A stretch of 64,000 nt of DNA from Pedobacter sp. AK013 (GCF_014205835.1 NZ_JACHCQ010000003.1:124001-188000), one strand, 5' to 3'. Positions 35,018 to 43,809 are shown, counted from the stretch's first letter. The notes: a model not told the origin generated them from the letters alone. Numbers and translations: made by a program.

Positions 35018-36157
35018 ATGTCTCCGAACAAAAGATTAGTAGTGGGCCAAGGCCAGATTAGTGGGTATATTTCTATTTTTTTAGCCATTTTGGCGCTTTT
35101 AGGCATCCTGTGTTTTCATTATCCTGAAAAACTCACCACACCCGAGTTTCGCGAAATATATACCAAAAACAGCATGGAAGCGCTGATGCTTGGAGGTGTT
35201 ATAGCAGCATTCTTTTTTTCATTGTTGAGTTTAATTCTCAGTAAAAAACTAAAATGGGCCTGGCCGGGTTTTGCACTTGGTGCTTTAGCGGTAATATTAG
35301 GCGCTTTAAGTGTAGAAGGCAGAGATGTGGCCAAATCGAGCTGGCATTTTGGTCTGGATTGGATGATTTTAGACCTGCTGTTAATGGTTGCCATTTTTGT
35401 TCCATTAGAATTATTCTTCCCCAAAAATAATGAGCAGACCAAATTCCATGAAGAATGGCGTACCGATTTAACCTATTTTGTAATCAGTCACCTTTTTATC
35501 CAGTTTTTCGGTATTGTAACCCAAAAACCTGCCGTATTATTTTTTGGCTGGATAGGTTTAGATAAATTGCATACCTGGGTACAGGGGCTTCCATTTATAG
35601 TGGCTTTGTTTTTGGCTTTTTTTAGCACCGATTTGTTTCAGTATTGGGCGCATCGTTTTTTCCATACCCGCGTAGCCTTATGGCGCTTCCATTCCATACA
35701 CCATTCTACACAAAATATGGATTGGCTGGCCGGAAGCCGGACCCATTTTATTGATATATTTTTCACCAGGGCAATGACTTTTATCCCACTTTACATTTTG
35801 GGCTTTTCATCTACCGTTTTCAATGTGTACATTATATTTATTGCCATCCATGCCGTCCTTATCCATGCCAACACCAGGATTAATTTTGGTCCATTAAAAT
35901 ACATTTTTACCACCCCTCAATATCACCATTGGCACCATTGTGAAGATCCTAAATATTATGGGCACAATTTTGCTTCAATATTTCCATTTATTGATATGAT
36001 GTTTGGCACCTATTACTTACCAGGCAAAGAATGGCCCGCCGGAACAGGTGTACACGAAGCAGCCTACCCGAAAGGCTTTGTTAAACAATCTATTTATCCC
36101 TTTACAAAAAGCCCTTTTGATACCGATTTGAATATGGAAGAACGTAGTGATAGATAA
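35018..36157 (+). CDS. Sterol desaturase/fatty acid hydroxylase family membrane protein
   Basis: I start at base 35,018 (M-S-P-N-K-R), where the sequence becomes family-like. An ATG 198 bases upstream would add a non-conserved segment reaching into a repeat. The 379-residue protein has about seven membrane helices. The iron-binding histidine boxes of the superfamily are present: H-R-F-F-H, H-S-I-H-H-S and H-H-W-H-H. It should be a di-iron monooxygenase acting on a membrane lipid, with the carboxy part in the cytoplasm. The gene lies between two copies of repeat E. Confidence 0.85.
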   Translation: MSPNKRLVVGQGQISGYISIFLAILALLGILCFHYPEKLTTPEFREIYTKNSMEALMLGGVIAAFFFSLLSLILSKKLKWAWPGFALGALAVILGALSVEGRDVAKSSWHFGLDWMILDLLLMVAIFVPLELFFPKNNEQTKFHEEWRTDLTYFVISHLFIQFFGIVTQKPAVLFFGWIGLDKLHTWVQGLPFIVALFLAFFSTDLFQYWAHRFFHTRVALWRFHSIHHSTQNMDWLAGSRTHFIDIFFTRAMTFIPLYILGFSSTVFNVYIIFIAIHAVLIHANTRINFGPLKYIFTTPQYHHWHHCEDPKYYGHNFASIFPFIDMMFGTYYLPGKEWPAGTGVHEAAYPKGFVKQSIYPFTKSPFDTDLNMEERSDR

Positions 36158-36209
36158 GAAAACGTATGTTTAAAAACTAACCCCGGTGGGGATAATATTT
36201 CATAAGAAT

Positions 36210-36320
36210 TATTAGAAAAGCAATGGATGTAAGCATTATTAATGCTAGTCGGGCTTTTCGCTAAATCTCTTGTTTTGAAGGAAACAAGAGGATACCTCTG
36301 CAATACCGTTTAAGAAAAAC
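36210..36320. repeat. Dispersed repeat E, copy 2
   Basis: It has the same orientation as copy 1, with the 9-base hairpin at 36,267-36,290. It matches copy 1 nearly perfectly over TAGTCGGGCTTTTCGCTAAA through the hairpin, and diverges at the ends. Confidence 0.75.
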
Positions 36321-36383
36321 TAGCCCTGCTGCTATTAAAGGTTTTTGAACCCATTAGAAAAACAGCCACAAAATCATAATATT

Positions 36384-36426
36384 CCTGTCAGATGGTAACA
36401 GGACATTAATGCTAACATCTGACAGG
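36384..36426. repeat. Perfect 11-base inverted repeat
   Basis: CCTGTCAGATG (36,384-36,394) is inverted as CATCTGACAGG (36,416-36,426). It may act as a terminator-like or REP-like element before the polyketide operon; there is no T run. Confidence 0.5.
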
Positions 36427-36544
36427 ATGCTGGCACACTCAATTCCGTGCCCTCAGTGTTTTTCTCTCTAATTTCTGGGTTAAAGAAGCTTAAATGGAAC
36501 AAACCCGAATTTTAAATGTTATATTGGGGTTCCCATCTTATAAT

Positions 36545-37675
36545 ATGCAGGCCGAAACAGAAATTTTAATTATTGGTGGTGGATTGGCAGGTTTAACCGC
36601 TGCACTTCACCTGAATAAGCTGGGTTTAAATGTTACATTGATCGAGAAAGATAGTTATCCCCGCCATAAAGTTTGTGGCGAATATATTTCTAATGAAGTG
36701 CTCCCCTATTTTGAATGGCTTGGTCTTGATATCAAAAATCTTGCACCTACATTCATCACCGACCTGCTTTTCACCTCAAATCTTGGCAAAAGTATACAGA
36801 CAAAATTGCCATTGGGTGGTTTGGGTTTAAGCAGATATACCATCGATCATTATTTGTATAGCGAACTGATCAGGAGAAAAGTAAACATTGTTCAAGATTG
36901 CGTTATAGAAATAAATTTTGCCAATAACCAATTTACTGTAGCGGCTGCAAACCACTCTTTTGTTGCAGCTTACGTTATTGGTGCTTATGGAAAAAGATCG
37001 GCTATTGATATTAAGCTAAACCGGAGTTTCATTAATAACCAATCGCCCTACCTGGCAGTTAAAGCACATTACAAAGCCAACTTTCCGAATAATCTGGTTA
37101 GCCTGCATAATTTTGAAGGTGGCTATTGCGGTGTTTCAAAGGTCGAAAATGATCGCTTGAATATCTGCTATCTAGCCAACTATGAGCGTTTCAAAAAGCA
37201 CAAAAACCCGCTTGCCTTTCAAGAAAATGTACTCTATAAAAACAGGTATCTGAGGGCTATTTTCGAAAGTGCAACAAGTTTATTCGATGCTCCGTTAACC
37301 ATCGCTCAGATTTCTTTTGAAAGTAAAGAACCTGTATATAACCACATTTTAATGATCGGTGATACTGCCGGATTAATTCATCCGCTTTGCGGAAATGGTA
37401 TGGCCATGGCCATTCACGCTGCCAAAATTGCTTCAGCGCTTTTGTATCAAAGAATAGAAGGTCAGATAAGCGCTCGTGCAGCACTGGAAGAAAGTTACAC
37501 TGCACACTGGAACAGGGAATTTAAAAGCCGCTTAAAAATGGGAAGAATGTTATCTTCCCTGCTAAGGAATACTAACGTTGAAAGTTTAGCCATAAATGCA
37601 TTGATTAAAATGCCTTTTCTACTCCATAAAATAATAAAACAAACACATGGCAAACCCATCACAATTTCATTATAA
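36545..37675 (+). CDS. FAD-dependent oxidoreductase of the type III polyketide cluster
   Basis: The start at 36,545 (M-Q-A-E-T-E-I) puts the FAD motif I-L-I-I-G-G-G-L-A-G-L near the N-terminus, as usual. An ATG at 36,494 would add 17 residues. The 376-residue protein shows the second dinucleotide-site motif I-G-D-T-A-G-L-I-H-P-L-C-G-N-G-M and resembles the geranylgeranyl reductase/aromatic hydroxylase group. It probably hydroxylates or reduces the product of the downstream polyketide synthase. It is the first gene of a tight operon: the next start codon follows its stop directly. Confidence 0.88.
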   Translation: MQAETEILIIGGGLAGLTAALHLNKLGLNVTLIEKDSYPRHKVCGEYISNEVLPYFEWLGLDIKNLAPTFITDLLFTSNLGKSIQTKLPLGGLGLSRYTIDHYLYSELIRRKVNIVQDCVIEINFANNQFTVAAANHSFVAAYVIGAYGKRSAIDIKLNRSFINNQSPYLAVKAHYKANFPNNLVSLHNFEGGYCGVSKVENDRLNICYLANYERFKKHKNPLAFQENVLYKNRYLRAIFESATSLFDAPLTIAQISFESKEPVYNHILMIGDTAGLIHPLCGNGMAMAIHAAKIASALLYQRIEGQISARAALEESYTAHWNREFKSRLKMGRMLSSLLRNTNVESLAINALIKMPFLLHKIIKQTHGKPITISL

Positions 37676-38389
37676 ATGCCAGTAGATACCACATATAGAA
37701 GTACCGCACCAGAGATTATGGATGATTTTGCTATGGAAGGTGAAATATTACGCGATGCACTTGACAAAATAGCCAACATTAACCAACTTCTTGGAGGAAA
37801 TAAAGTTACACGTGCAGGGGTTAAAATCTTAATCGCCAGCAAACCTTCGGATCAAGTTATACGTATTACTGATATGGGTTGCGGAAATGGAGATATGTTA
37901 CGCACTTTGGCCGATTATGCAAAAAAACAAGGTTTACATTTTATTTTAAAAGGGATAGATGCTAATCAATTTACAATAAATCATGCGCAAAGTTTGTCTA
38001 CCAACTACCCGGATATAACCTATGCCTGCAGCAATATTTTTGATGATTTAAGTAAAACAGAACCTTGCGATATTATACTCTGTACTTTAACATTACATCA
38101 TTTTAAAGATGAAGAAATTATTGACCTGTTAAACAATTTTAAAAAATCGGCAACAATGGGTATTGTAATAAACGACCTGCAAAGGAGTGCAATAGCATAT
38201 TACCTTTTTAAAGCGCTGTGTTATGTTTTCCGTTTAAACGATATGTCGAGAGCAGACGGTTTAATATCAATTCTACGTGGATTTAAAAGAGCAGATTTGC
38301 TTAAATATACCGAAAAATTAAAGGTAAAGTCGAGTTCAATAAAATGGAAATGGGCTTTCCGCTACCAATGGATAATTAAAACAACATGA
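37676..38389 (+). CDS. SAM-dependent class I methyltransferase
   Basis: The Rossmann-type motif I is I-T-D-M-G-C-G-N-G-D-M-L (about residues 62-73). An acidic residue follows in G-I-D-A-N, and later L-T-L-H-H-F. Length, 237, is typical for UbiE-like O- or C-methyltransferases. Its start codon abuts the previous stop and its end overlaps the type III polyketide synthase start by 4 bases. In this context it most likely methylates the phenolic product. The substrate is inferred. Confidence 0.88.
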   Translation: MPVDTTYRSTAPEIMDDFAMEGEILRDALDKIANINQLLGGNKVTRAGVKILIASKPSDQVIRITDMGCGNGDMLRTLADYAKKQGLHFILKGIDANQFTINHAQSLSTNYPDITYACSNIFDDLSKTEPCDIILCTLTLHHFKDEEIIDLLNNFKKSATMGIVINDLQRSAIAYYLFKALCYVFRLNDMSRADGLISILRGFKRADLLKYTEKLKVKSSSIKWKWAFRYQWIIKTT

Positions 38390-39438
38390 GCGTAACCGTA
38401 AAAGCTGTAAGTAAAGCCTTACCAGAATTTTGGCGATCGACTGCTGATATTTTACCATTTTTAGATATTTGGCTAAAAGATCAGGATGATCGCTTTATCA
38501 GAAAGGTAAAAAAGATTTTTGAAAGCGCCGCAGTAGATAAAAGATACTCGATTATGTCGCCCGAAGAGGTTTTTAGTGATTTAAGTTTTGAGGAGCGAAA
38601 CAATATTTATGTGAGCGAGGGGATAAAGCTGGGAGCTAAATGTTTGGAAACTGCACTCGAAAAAGCCAGTTGGCAGGCGCAGGATTTAGACTACATCATT
38701 ACAGTAAGCTGCACTGGAATTATGATCCCTTCTTTAGATGCCTACCTGATTAATCTACTCAAACTGCGTCAAAACATTGTTCGTTTACCTGTAACCGAAA
38801 TGGGTTGCGCTGCGGGTGTATCAGGAATGATTTACGCCAAGAATTTTCTGAAAGCCAATCCAGGTAAACGCGCAGCAGTTATTGCGGTAGAATCGCCAAC
38901 AGCAACCTTCCAATTAAACGATTTTTCGATGGCCAACATTGTAAGCGCAGCAATATTTGGCGATGGTGCCGCCTGTGTACTGTTAAGTTCTAGTGAAGAA
39001 GATACCGGGCCAGAAATTTTAGCCGAAGAAATGTACCATTTTTATGATGCAGAGGAGATGATGGGCTTTAAACTGACCAATACGGGACTGCAAATGGTAT
39101 TAGATGTGGCTGTTCCAGAAACCATTGCCAATCATTTCCCTAATATTATCCATCCATTTCTGACAAAAAACGGATTCGAAATTAACGATATAGACCATTT
39201 GATCTTCCATCCGGGCGGAAAAAAGATTATCCAGGTTGTTGAAGAACTATTTGGACAGCTTGGCAAAAACATAAACGAAACGAAGGAAGTTTTAAGGCTT
39301 TACGGAAACATGAGCAGCGCTACAGTACTCTATGTTTTGGAGCGGATTATGGATAAAAAGCCAATGCCGGGAGAGAAAGGGCTGATGTTAAGCTTCGGAC
39401 CAGGGTTTTCAGCACAACGCATACTTTTACAATGGTAA
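38386..39438 (+). CDS. Type III polyketide synthase (chalcone synthase-like)
   Basis: This homodimeric ketosynthase extends an acyl starter with malonyl units and cyclises the chain to resorcinol- or pyrone-type rings. All three catalytic residues are visible: Cys141 in E-M-G-C-A-A-G, His275 in L-I-F-H-P-G-G and Asn308 in L-Y-G-N-M-S-S. The 350-residue length is typical. It is encoded with its own dehydratase, ketosynthase, ACP and phosphopantetheinyl transferase, so the starter is probably a chain built on that ACP. Confidence 0.95.
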   Translation: MSVTVKAVSKALPEFWRSTADILPFLDIWLKDQDDRFIRKVKKIFESAAVDKRYSIMSPEEVFSDLSFEERNNIYVSEGIKLGAKCLETALEKASWQAQDLDYIITVSCTGIMIPSLDAYLINLLKLRQNIVRLPVTEMGCAAGVSGMIYAKNFLKANPGKRAAVIAVESPTATFQLNDFSMANIVSAAIFGDGAACVLLSSSEEDTGPEILAEEMYHFYDAEEMMGFKLTNTGLQMVLDVAVPETIANHFPNIIHPFLTKNGFEINDIDHLIFHPGGKKIIQVVEELFGQLGKNINETKEVLRLYGNMSSATVLYVLERIMDKKPMPGEKGLMLSFGPGFSAQRILLQW

Positions 39439-39462
39439 TATTACCCATTCAATAACCTAATC

Positions 39463-39906
39463 ATGACAACACAAGAAATATTAGATAAACTGCCTTACGG
39501 TAAATCTTTTCTTTTTGTTGATGAGTTACTACACGTTGATGAAAATGGCGCAAAGGGCACTTACACTTATGTAAAAGATCTACCCTTTTACGAAGGTCAT
39601 TTTAAAAACCACCCTGTTACTCCGGCGGTAATACTTACCGAAACCATGGCACAGATTGGACTAGTTTGTTTAGGTATTTACCTGTTAAAAAATGAGACTA
39701 GTCAAAATGTATCCATGGCCATGACTTCAAACGCGATCGATTTTTTAAAACCGGTTGCGCCAGGTGAGCAGGTAACAATAACGAGCGAAAAAGTGTATTT
39801 TAGGTTTAATAAACTGAGTTGCAAGGTAAAAATGGAAAATGCAGCCGGCGAAACGGTTTGCAAAGGAAATATTTCTGGCATGTTAATATCGAAAGAAAAT
39901 GGGTAA
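39463..39906 (+). CDS. FabZ/FabA-like 3-hydroxyacyl-ACP dehydratase
   Basis: This hotdog-fold protein has 147 residues. The family active-site region Y-E-G-H-F-K-N-H-P-V-T-P carries catalytic His46, and Glu60 in L-T-E-T-M-A-Q-I-G is the partner residue. It would dehydrate a 3-hydroxyacyl chain on the cluster ACP. It overlaps the next gene by 8 bases, so the two are translationally coupled. The primary FabZ is presumably elsewhere; this looks like a dedicated copy. Confidence 0.9.
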   Translation: MTTQEILDKLPYGKSFLFVDELLHVDENGAKGTYTYVKDLPFYEGHFKNHPVTPAVILTETMAQIGLVCLGIYLLKNETSQNVSMAMTSNAIDFLKPVAPGEQVTITSEKVYFRFNKLSCKVKMENAAGETVCKGNISGMLISKENG

Positions 39907-41176
39907 CAGAGTCGTAATTACCGGTTTAGGCGTATGCGCACCCAATGGTACTACCATTGATGAGTTTTCGGATGCCATAAAAAAAGGGCTTTCTGGCATC
40001 CGTCATCAACCCGATCTGGAAACATTAAACTTCTCTTGCCAGATAGCAGGCAAACCATCGCTAAGCGAAGAGCGGATCAATCAATATTTCACGCCACTTG
40101 AATTACGAAACCTAAACAGTACAGGAATTATATATGGTGTTATTGCTGGCTTAGATGCCTGGAAGGACGCAGGTCTAACCATCGAAAATAATAACGAACC
40201 TGACTGGGATAGCGGTACCATTTTCGGCGCGGGTACTTCTGGTATAGATAAATTTAGATGGGCAATTAACAAGATAGATGCACTTGAAATTAAAAAATTA
40301 GGAAGCTCGGTAGTGATACAGACCATGGCCAGTGGCGTAAGTGCATTTATCAGTGGCAAACTCGGCTTAGGTAATCAGGTAAGCACCAATTCATCTGCCT
40401 GTGCCACAGGAGCAGAAAGCATATTGCTGGCTTACGAAAGGATTAAAACGGGTCAGGCGACAAGAATGTTAGCAGGAAGTACCAGCGACAGTGGTCCTTA
40501 CATTTGGGGTGGTTTTGATGCCATGAAGGTTTGTACCTTTAAACATAACCATGAACCGGAAAAAGGTAGCCGGCCAATGAGTGCAACGGCAAGTGGCTTT
40601 GTACCAGGAAGCGGTGCGGGTGCTTTGGTATTAGAATCGCTTGAAAGTGCAATAGCTAGAAAAGCCAAAATATATGGCGAAGTGCTCGGGGGGCATATCA
40701 ACTCTGGTGGCCAGCGGGGGCCAGGTTCTATGACTGCACCAAACCCTACCGCTGTACAGCGGTGTATCCAGGCCGCTTTAGAAAATGCGGGTATTAAAGC
40801 CCAGGAAATAGATGTGATTAACGGCCACCTTACTGCAACAATTAAAGATACGCTAGAAATAGAAAACTGGAAAACAGCACTACAATTACCAGCTGCTGAA
40901 TTTCCGTACATCAATTCTATAAAAGGTATGATCGGTCATTGTATTGCAGCATCAGGTAGTATAGAATGTGTAGCCTCCATACTTGAGCTTTCTGAAGGAT
41001 TTATTTTCCCCAATATTAATTGCGAAGACTTAAATCCCGAAATTACCGCTTTAATTAACGCGAAATGTATTCCACAAACAGTAATTCATAAACCATTTAA
41101 TATCCTAGCTAAAGCTAGTTTCGGTTTTGGTGATATTAATGTCTGCATTATTTTTAAAAAATACACCCATGAATAA
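39899..41176 (+). CDS. Beta-ketoacyl-ACP synthase (KAS II type)
   Basis: It condenses malonyl-ACP with an acyl chain. The KAS triad is present, with Cys168 in N-S-S-A-C-A-T-G, His310 in N-G-H-L-T-A-T and His347 in M-I-G-H-C, plus Lys342. The first His motif departs from the usual N-x-H-G-T-x-T, so substrate use may be altered. The 425 residues are full length. The gene overlaps both neighbours. It probably builds the acyl starter for the type III polyketide synthase. Confidence 0.92.
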   Translation: MGNRVVITGLGVCAPNGTTIDEFSDAIKKGLSGIRHQPDLETLNFSCQIAGKPSLSEERINQYFTPLELRNLNSTGIIYGVIAGLDAWKDAGLTIENNNEPDWDSGTIFGAGTSGIDKFRWAINKIDALEIKKLGSSVVIQTMASGVSAFISGKLGLGNQVSTNSSACATGAESILLAYERIKTGQATRMLAGSTSDSGPYIWGGFDAMKVCTFKHNHEPEKGSRPMSATASGFVPGSGAGALVLESLESAIARKAKIYGEVLGGHINSGGQRGPGSMTAPNPTAVQRCIQAALENAGIKAQEIDVINGHLTATIKDTLEIENWKTALQLPAAEFPYINSIKGMIGHCIAASGSIECVASILELSEGFIFPNINCEDLNPEITALINAKCIPQTVIHKPFNILAKASFGFGDINVCIIFKKYTHE

Positions 41177-41429
41177 AGAAGAAATTATCGAAGCTTTAAA
41201 AATAATTGTTGAACCTTACAGCGAAGAGGCATCAGCCTTGGTACATATTAACGAAAACACCGATTTTATAACAGATTTAAAAATAAATTCGGCTAACCTG
41301 GTTGATATTGTTTTAGATATCGAAGAGAAATTCAACATCGAAATAGACAACGATTCGATGGCCAAAATGCTTACGGTAAAAGCTACGACCGAAATTATAG
41401 CACAAAAACTGGAAGCACATGCTGGGTAA
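41169..41429 (+). CDS. Acyl carrier protein of the polyketide cluster
   Basis: I start it at 41,169 (M-N-K-E-E-I-I), which overlaps the ketosynthase stop by 8 bases. An ATG at 41,127 would extend it into the ketosynthase. The 86-residue protein is acidic, with the phosphopantetheine attachment Ser41 in I-N-S-A-N-L-V-D. The classic D-S-L is N-S-A here, an unusual version. It should carry the growing chain for the KAS and dehydratase. It overlaps the downstream transferase gene. Confidence 0.88.
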   Translation: MNKEEIIEALKIIVEPYSEEASALVHINENTDFITDLKINSANLVDIVLDIEEKFNIEIDNDSMAKMLTVKATTEIIAQKLEAHAG

Positions 41430-41883
41430 CGATATCGTTGATCTGGATCTGGCTAAAATCCAAAGTAACTGGAGGCGCAAAAACTACCTCGATAAAATTT
41501 TCACCATAGAAGAACAGTTACTCATTACATCGGCAAAAAAAACTGATGAAATGGTGTGGTTATTATGGAGCATGAAAGAATCGGCTTATAAAATTTATAA
41601 CCGTAAAACCGGAATCCGGAATTTTGCCCCTAAAAGTTTAAACTGCACTATTTATCCAAATGCCGATCAGATAAAAGGTGCGGTAAACATCGACAATCAT
41701 ACTTACTTCACTAAAAGTAATATACAGTTACATTATATACATACCATTGCTGCCCCTGTTTACAGCAAATTGGAAGAAATTAAAGTGGCTATTTACGAAT
41801 TGCCAGATCATCCAAGTGATTATAAACGCACTAAACCAGGCTGTGTGAGTCACCATGGCCAGTATTTGGCTTTGGTGTATTAA
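41419..41883 (+). CDS. 4'-phosphopantetheinyl transferase superfamily protein
   Basis: It loads the phosphopantetheine arm onto carrier proteins. AcpS-type motifs are visible: G-N-D-I-V-D-L at residues 3-9 (Mg-binding Asp) and L-L-W-S-M-K-E-S-A-Y-K. Length is 154. It overlaps the ACP gene by 11 bases, so it is very likely the partner that activates that ACP. It ends the operon; the opposing gene starts 41 bases beyond its stop. Confidence 0.88.
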   Translation: MLGNDIVDLDLAKIQSNWRRKNYLDKIFTIEEQLLITSAKKTDEMVWLLWSMKESAYKIYNRKTGIRNFAPKSLNCTIYPNADQIKGAVNIDNHTYFTKSNIQLHYIHTIAAPVYSKLEEIKVAIYELPDHPSDYKRTKPGCVSHHGQYLALVY

Positions 41884-41924
41884 TTAAGCTTCTGTTTAAA
41901 GATTAAGGAGACAGATCTGATAAA

Positions 41925-43016
41925 CTAAAATAGCCGATGAACTGGTATTTCATGTTTAATTTTAAATTCGTTCAATTCATCACAATTCCTCGTTTGTTCG
42001 AGGTATTTTTCTAATCCGCATTTATTAACATCAAAATTCCATTTATCTACATCCGTACCCATTTGGCAAAATACAAATAGCTCATCATTAGTTGAATATG
42101 AGTTCCTCCCAATCACTTGCTTTGCACTTACAGATCCAGAAAAAAGCTCATTATTCAAATAAGAATAATCATAAAATAAAAAATGTTTTTTATTTACATA
42201 TTGCTCGTAATACTGTGCTTGTTTTAATGAATTAGTTTTTTTATCCAAAATCCATATGTAAGAAACCACAAGCCTTTCATTGGCAGAAAGCTTTCCTTTA
42301 ACATTAATAATTGTATTAATACTATCAGATTTAATGCTTTCTTCTGTAATATTCAACTTTACTAGCTCGTAGAAATGATTTGGCAATAATCCCAAACGTA
42401 ATTTAATTTGAGGATTACTCCCGTAAGTTACCTTCGGACGGCTATTTGAGTTAATCGGATTACAAGCATAATCAATATTTAATCTTACTTTTTTACTGCT
42501 ACCGGCTACAATAAGATCTTTTAAATCCGGACAATTCAGGCTTAATAATCCTTCGTTTAATAAGATAATCTTTTCATTATTCCGAACAACTGACTGCCTC
42601 AAAAAAACCTTCGCATTAAAAGTATTTGAATTTAATTGTAGAAAAGATGCATTCAATAACGAATCAATTGTTTTTCGCTTGTTAAAACTTATTTGAACAT
42701 CCTCTAATTGAAATGTTTTTGCGGTTAAAATTATATCTTTCTGAAGTGTGTCTGTTAAAACAAAAGCGGAAGCTTCATAAAAAGGAAAGGTTACCTTCAA
42801 CGTATCGCCCAATTTTGCACTGGCTTCAAAATAACCAGATGCATCACTATTGCCAACATGCCTGCTGGAAATTATTATTGAGGCACCTACTAAAGGTTCT
42901 TTACCATCAAAAATATGCCCTGTAAGATAAAATGATTGTGCATTAACATTATCAGAGAATATAAAAAACAAAGTCGCTAAAAAAACATTTTTAGCTTTCC
43001 ATACATAGTTAAACAT
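41925..43016 (-). CDS. Secreted CarboxypepD_reg-like domain protein, paralogue 2 of the peptide locus
   Basis: I start at 43,016 (M-F-N-Y-V-W), giving a good signal peptide with cleavage after N-V-N-A-Q. The longer frame begins inside a REP-like repeat and reads L-R-Q-A-Q-D-D, a known translation artefact of such repeats. A carboxypeptidase regulatory-like beta-sandwich follows (G-H-I-F-D-G-K-E-P-L-V-G-A-S-I, then D-A-S-G-Y-F), then a long domain of unknown function with L-R-Q and N-E-G motifs. The protein at 43,810-45,000 shares this layout and these motifs. Both lie just downstream of double-glycine peptide genes, so a role in peptide reception or immunity is plausible. Confidence 0.75.
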   Translation of the reverse strand: MFNYVWKAKNVFLATLFFIFSDNVNAQSFYLTGHIFDGKEPLVGASIIISSRHVGNSDASGYFEASAKLGDTLKVTFPFYEASAFVLTDTLQKDIILTAKTFQLEDVQISFNKRKTIDSLLNASFLQLNSNTFNAKVFLRQSVVRNNEKIILLNEGLLSLNCPDLKDLIVAGSSKKVRLNIDYACNPINSNSRPKVTYGSNPQIKLRLGLLPNHFYELVKLNITEESIKSDSINTIINVKGKLSANERLVVSYIWILDKKTNSLKQAQYYEQYVNKKHFLFYDYSYLNNELFSGSVSAKQVIGRNSYSTNDELFVFCQMGTDVDKWNFDVNKCGLEKYLEQTRNCDELNEFKIKHEIPVHRLF

Positions 43017-43064
43017 AGGTTTATAAGAGGAAATAAAAAGAGGTTGCATCATAAGTATAAAATT

Positions 43065-43155
43065 GTCATCCTGAGCTTGTCGAAGAACCTCTTTTAAATA
43101 TTTCAAAGGCGTTTCGATACTTCACTAAGCTCAGTACAGGCTGAGCTCAACGTAA
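43065..43155. repeat. REP-like dispersed repeat
   Basis: This has GTCATCCTGAGCTTGTCGAAG then, inverted, TTCACTAAGCTCAGTACAGG and CTGAGCTCAACGTAAC. It is the same family as at 12,686-12,778 and lies between a peptide gene and the next secreted-protein gene. Confidence 0.65.
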
Positions 43156-43204
43156 CAAATTAGAGGTGAAATTACACCTTATGATACAGCCCCTTTTCGT
43201 TTAA

Positions 43205-43387
43205 TTATTTTCCATGTGCTCCATCTGAGCCTAAGGTAAGTCCAATATTATCCTGTAACCAATGATAAGCATCATCCAAAGCATTACCAATTGCTTCAAA
43301 TGCTCTGCTAAACCAGCTTCCACCGTCAATTGATTTCATTTCTGTTAAAGATAATTCTTCAACTTCATATTTTTTTAGATTTTTCAT
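43205..43387 (-). CDS. Double-glycine leader peptide A (SW-type core)
   Basis: This 60-residue precursor has a leader (M-K-N-L-K-K-Y-E-V-E-E-L-S-L-T-E-M-K-S-I) ending in D-G-G at residues 21-23. The core starts S-W-F-S-R-A-F-E-A-I-G-N-A-L, an amphipathic helix, followed by a Gly/His tail. Such leaders are cut by C39 domains of exporters like the one at 45,903-48,110. The core start S-W-x-x-R is shared with peptides B and C. It lies 61 bases after peptide B in the same transcription unit. The bioactivity, bacteriocin or signal, is not known. Confidence 0.8.
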   Translation of the reverse strand: MKNLKKYEVEELSLTEMKSIDGGSWFSRAFEAIGNALDDAYHWLQDNIGLTLGSDGAHGK

Positions 43388-43410
43388 ATTGTAATTTTTA
43401 ATTAGTTTAA

Positions 43411-43427
43411 GGTCTGCTATTTAGACC
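43411..43427 (-). promoter_or_regulatory. Intergenic hairpin between peptides B and A
   Basis: On the minus strand GGTCT and AGACC form a five-base stem around a seven-base loop, between the two peptide genes. It could tune downstream expression or stability; it lacks a T run. Confidence 0.35.
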
Positions 43428-43448
43428 AATGGGTTATATTTTAGTTAT

Positions 43449-43628
43449 TTAAAGGTTAGAGGTGGGATCGGCACCTACCACATCGGTAACAATTTCGTGC
43501 ACTATATCCAAAACAAACTCTTTTATAGAATTCCATGCCCTGCCGATCCAGCTTCCGCCTTCAATCATCGACATTTCAGAGCTATCCATCTCCTGCACAC
43601 TGAAATTTTGTAACTTTAATTTCTGCAT
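43449..43628 (-). CDS. Double-glycine leader peptide B (SW-type core)
   Basis: This gene starts at ATG 43,626-43,628 and encodes 59 residues. The leader M-Q-K-L-K-L-Q-N-F-S-V-Q-E-M-D-S-S-E-M-S continues M-I-E-G-G (21-25). The core begins S-W-I-G-R-A-W-N-S-I-K-E-F-V, then an acidic amphipathic helix, ending D-P-T-S-N-L. The leader has the canonical hydrophobic spacing before Gly-Gly. It is the first peptide after the conserved leader hairpin at 43,664-43,688. It is a sister of peptides A and C. Confidence 0.8.
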   Translation of the reverse strand: MQKLKLQNFSVQEMDSSEMSMIEGGSWIGRAWNSIKEFVLDIVHEIVTDVVGADPTSNL

Positions 43629-43663
43629 AACTTAGATTTTTATTTACAGTTTACCTACTCGTT

Positions 43664-43727
43664 AAAGGCTTTTCGGTTTTACGCCTTTTTGTTGCAACAC
43701 CTCTAAATTACTTTCATCCACTCTACA
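43664..43727 (-). promoter_or_regulatory. Conserved 5' leader hairpin and promoter-proximal block, copy B
   Basis: On the minus strand AAAGGC and GCCTTT pair (43,664-43,688) with a loop ending GAAAA, followed by AACGAGTAGG. The block GTTGCAACACCTCTAAATTA (plus strand, 43,691-43,710) is nearly identical at 45,517-45,536. It lies 36 bases upstream of the peptide B start. Confidence 0.65.
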
Positions 43728-43809
43728 AAAAAAAGAGCGAACATTATTTATTAAATAATTGATTTATTAACCAGAATATTTTGCAAAAGTATCCTACTAG
43801 GGCTGGGTT

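Noticed and set aside
36545..41883. Flexirubin or aryl polyene biosynthesis
   Set aside because: There is no aromatic ammonia-lyase, no DarA/DarB pair and no glycosyl or acyl transferase set typical of these clusters; a type III synthase is present instead.
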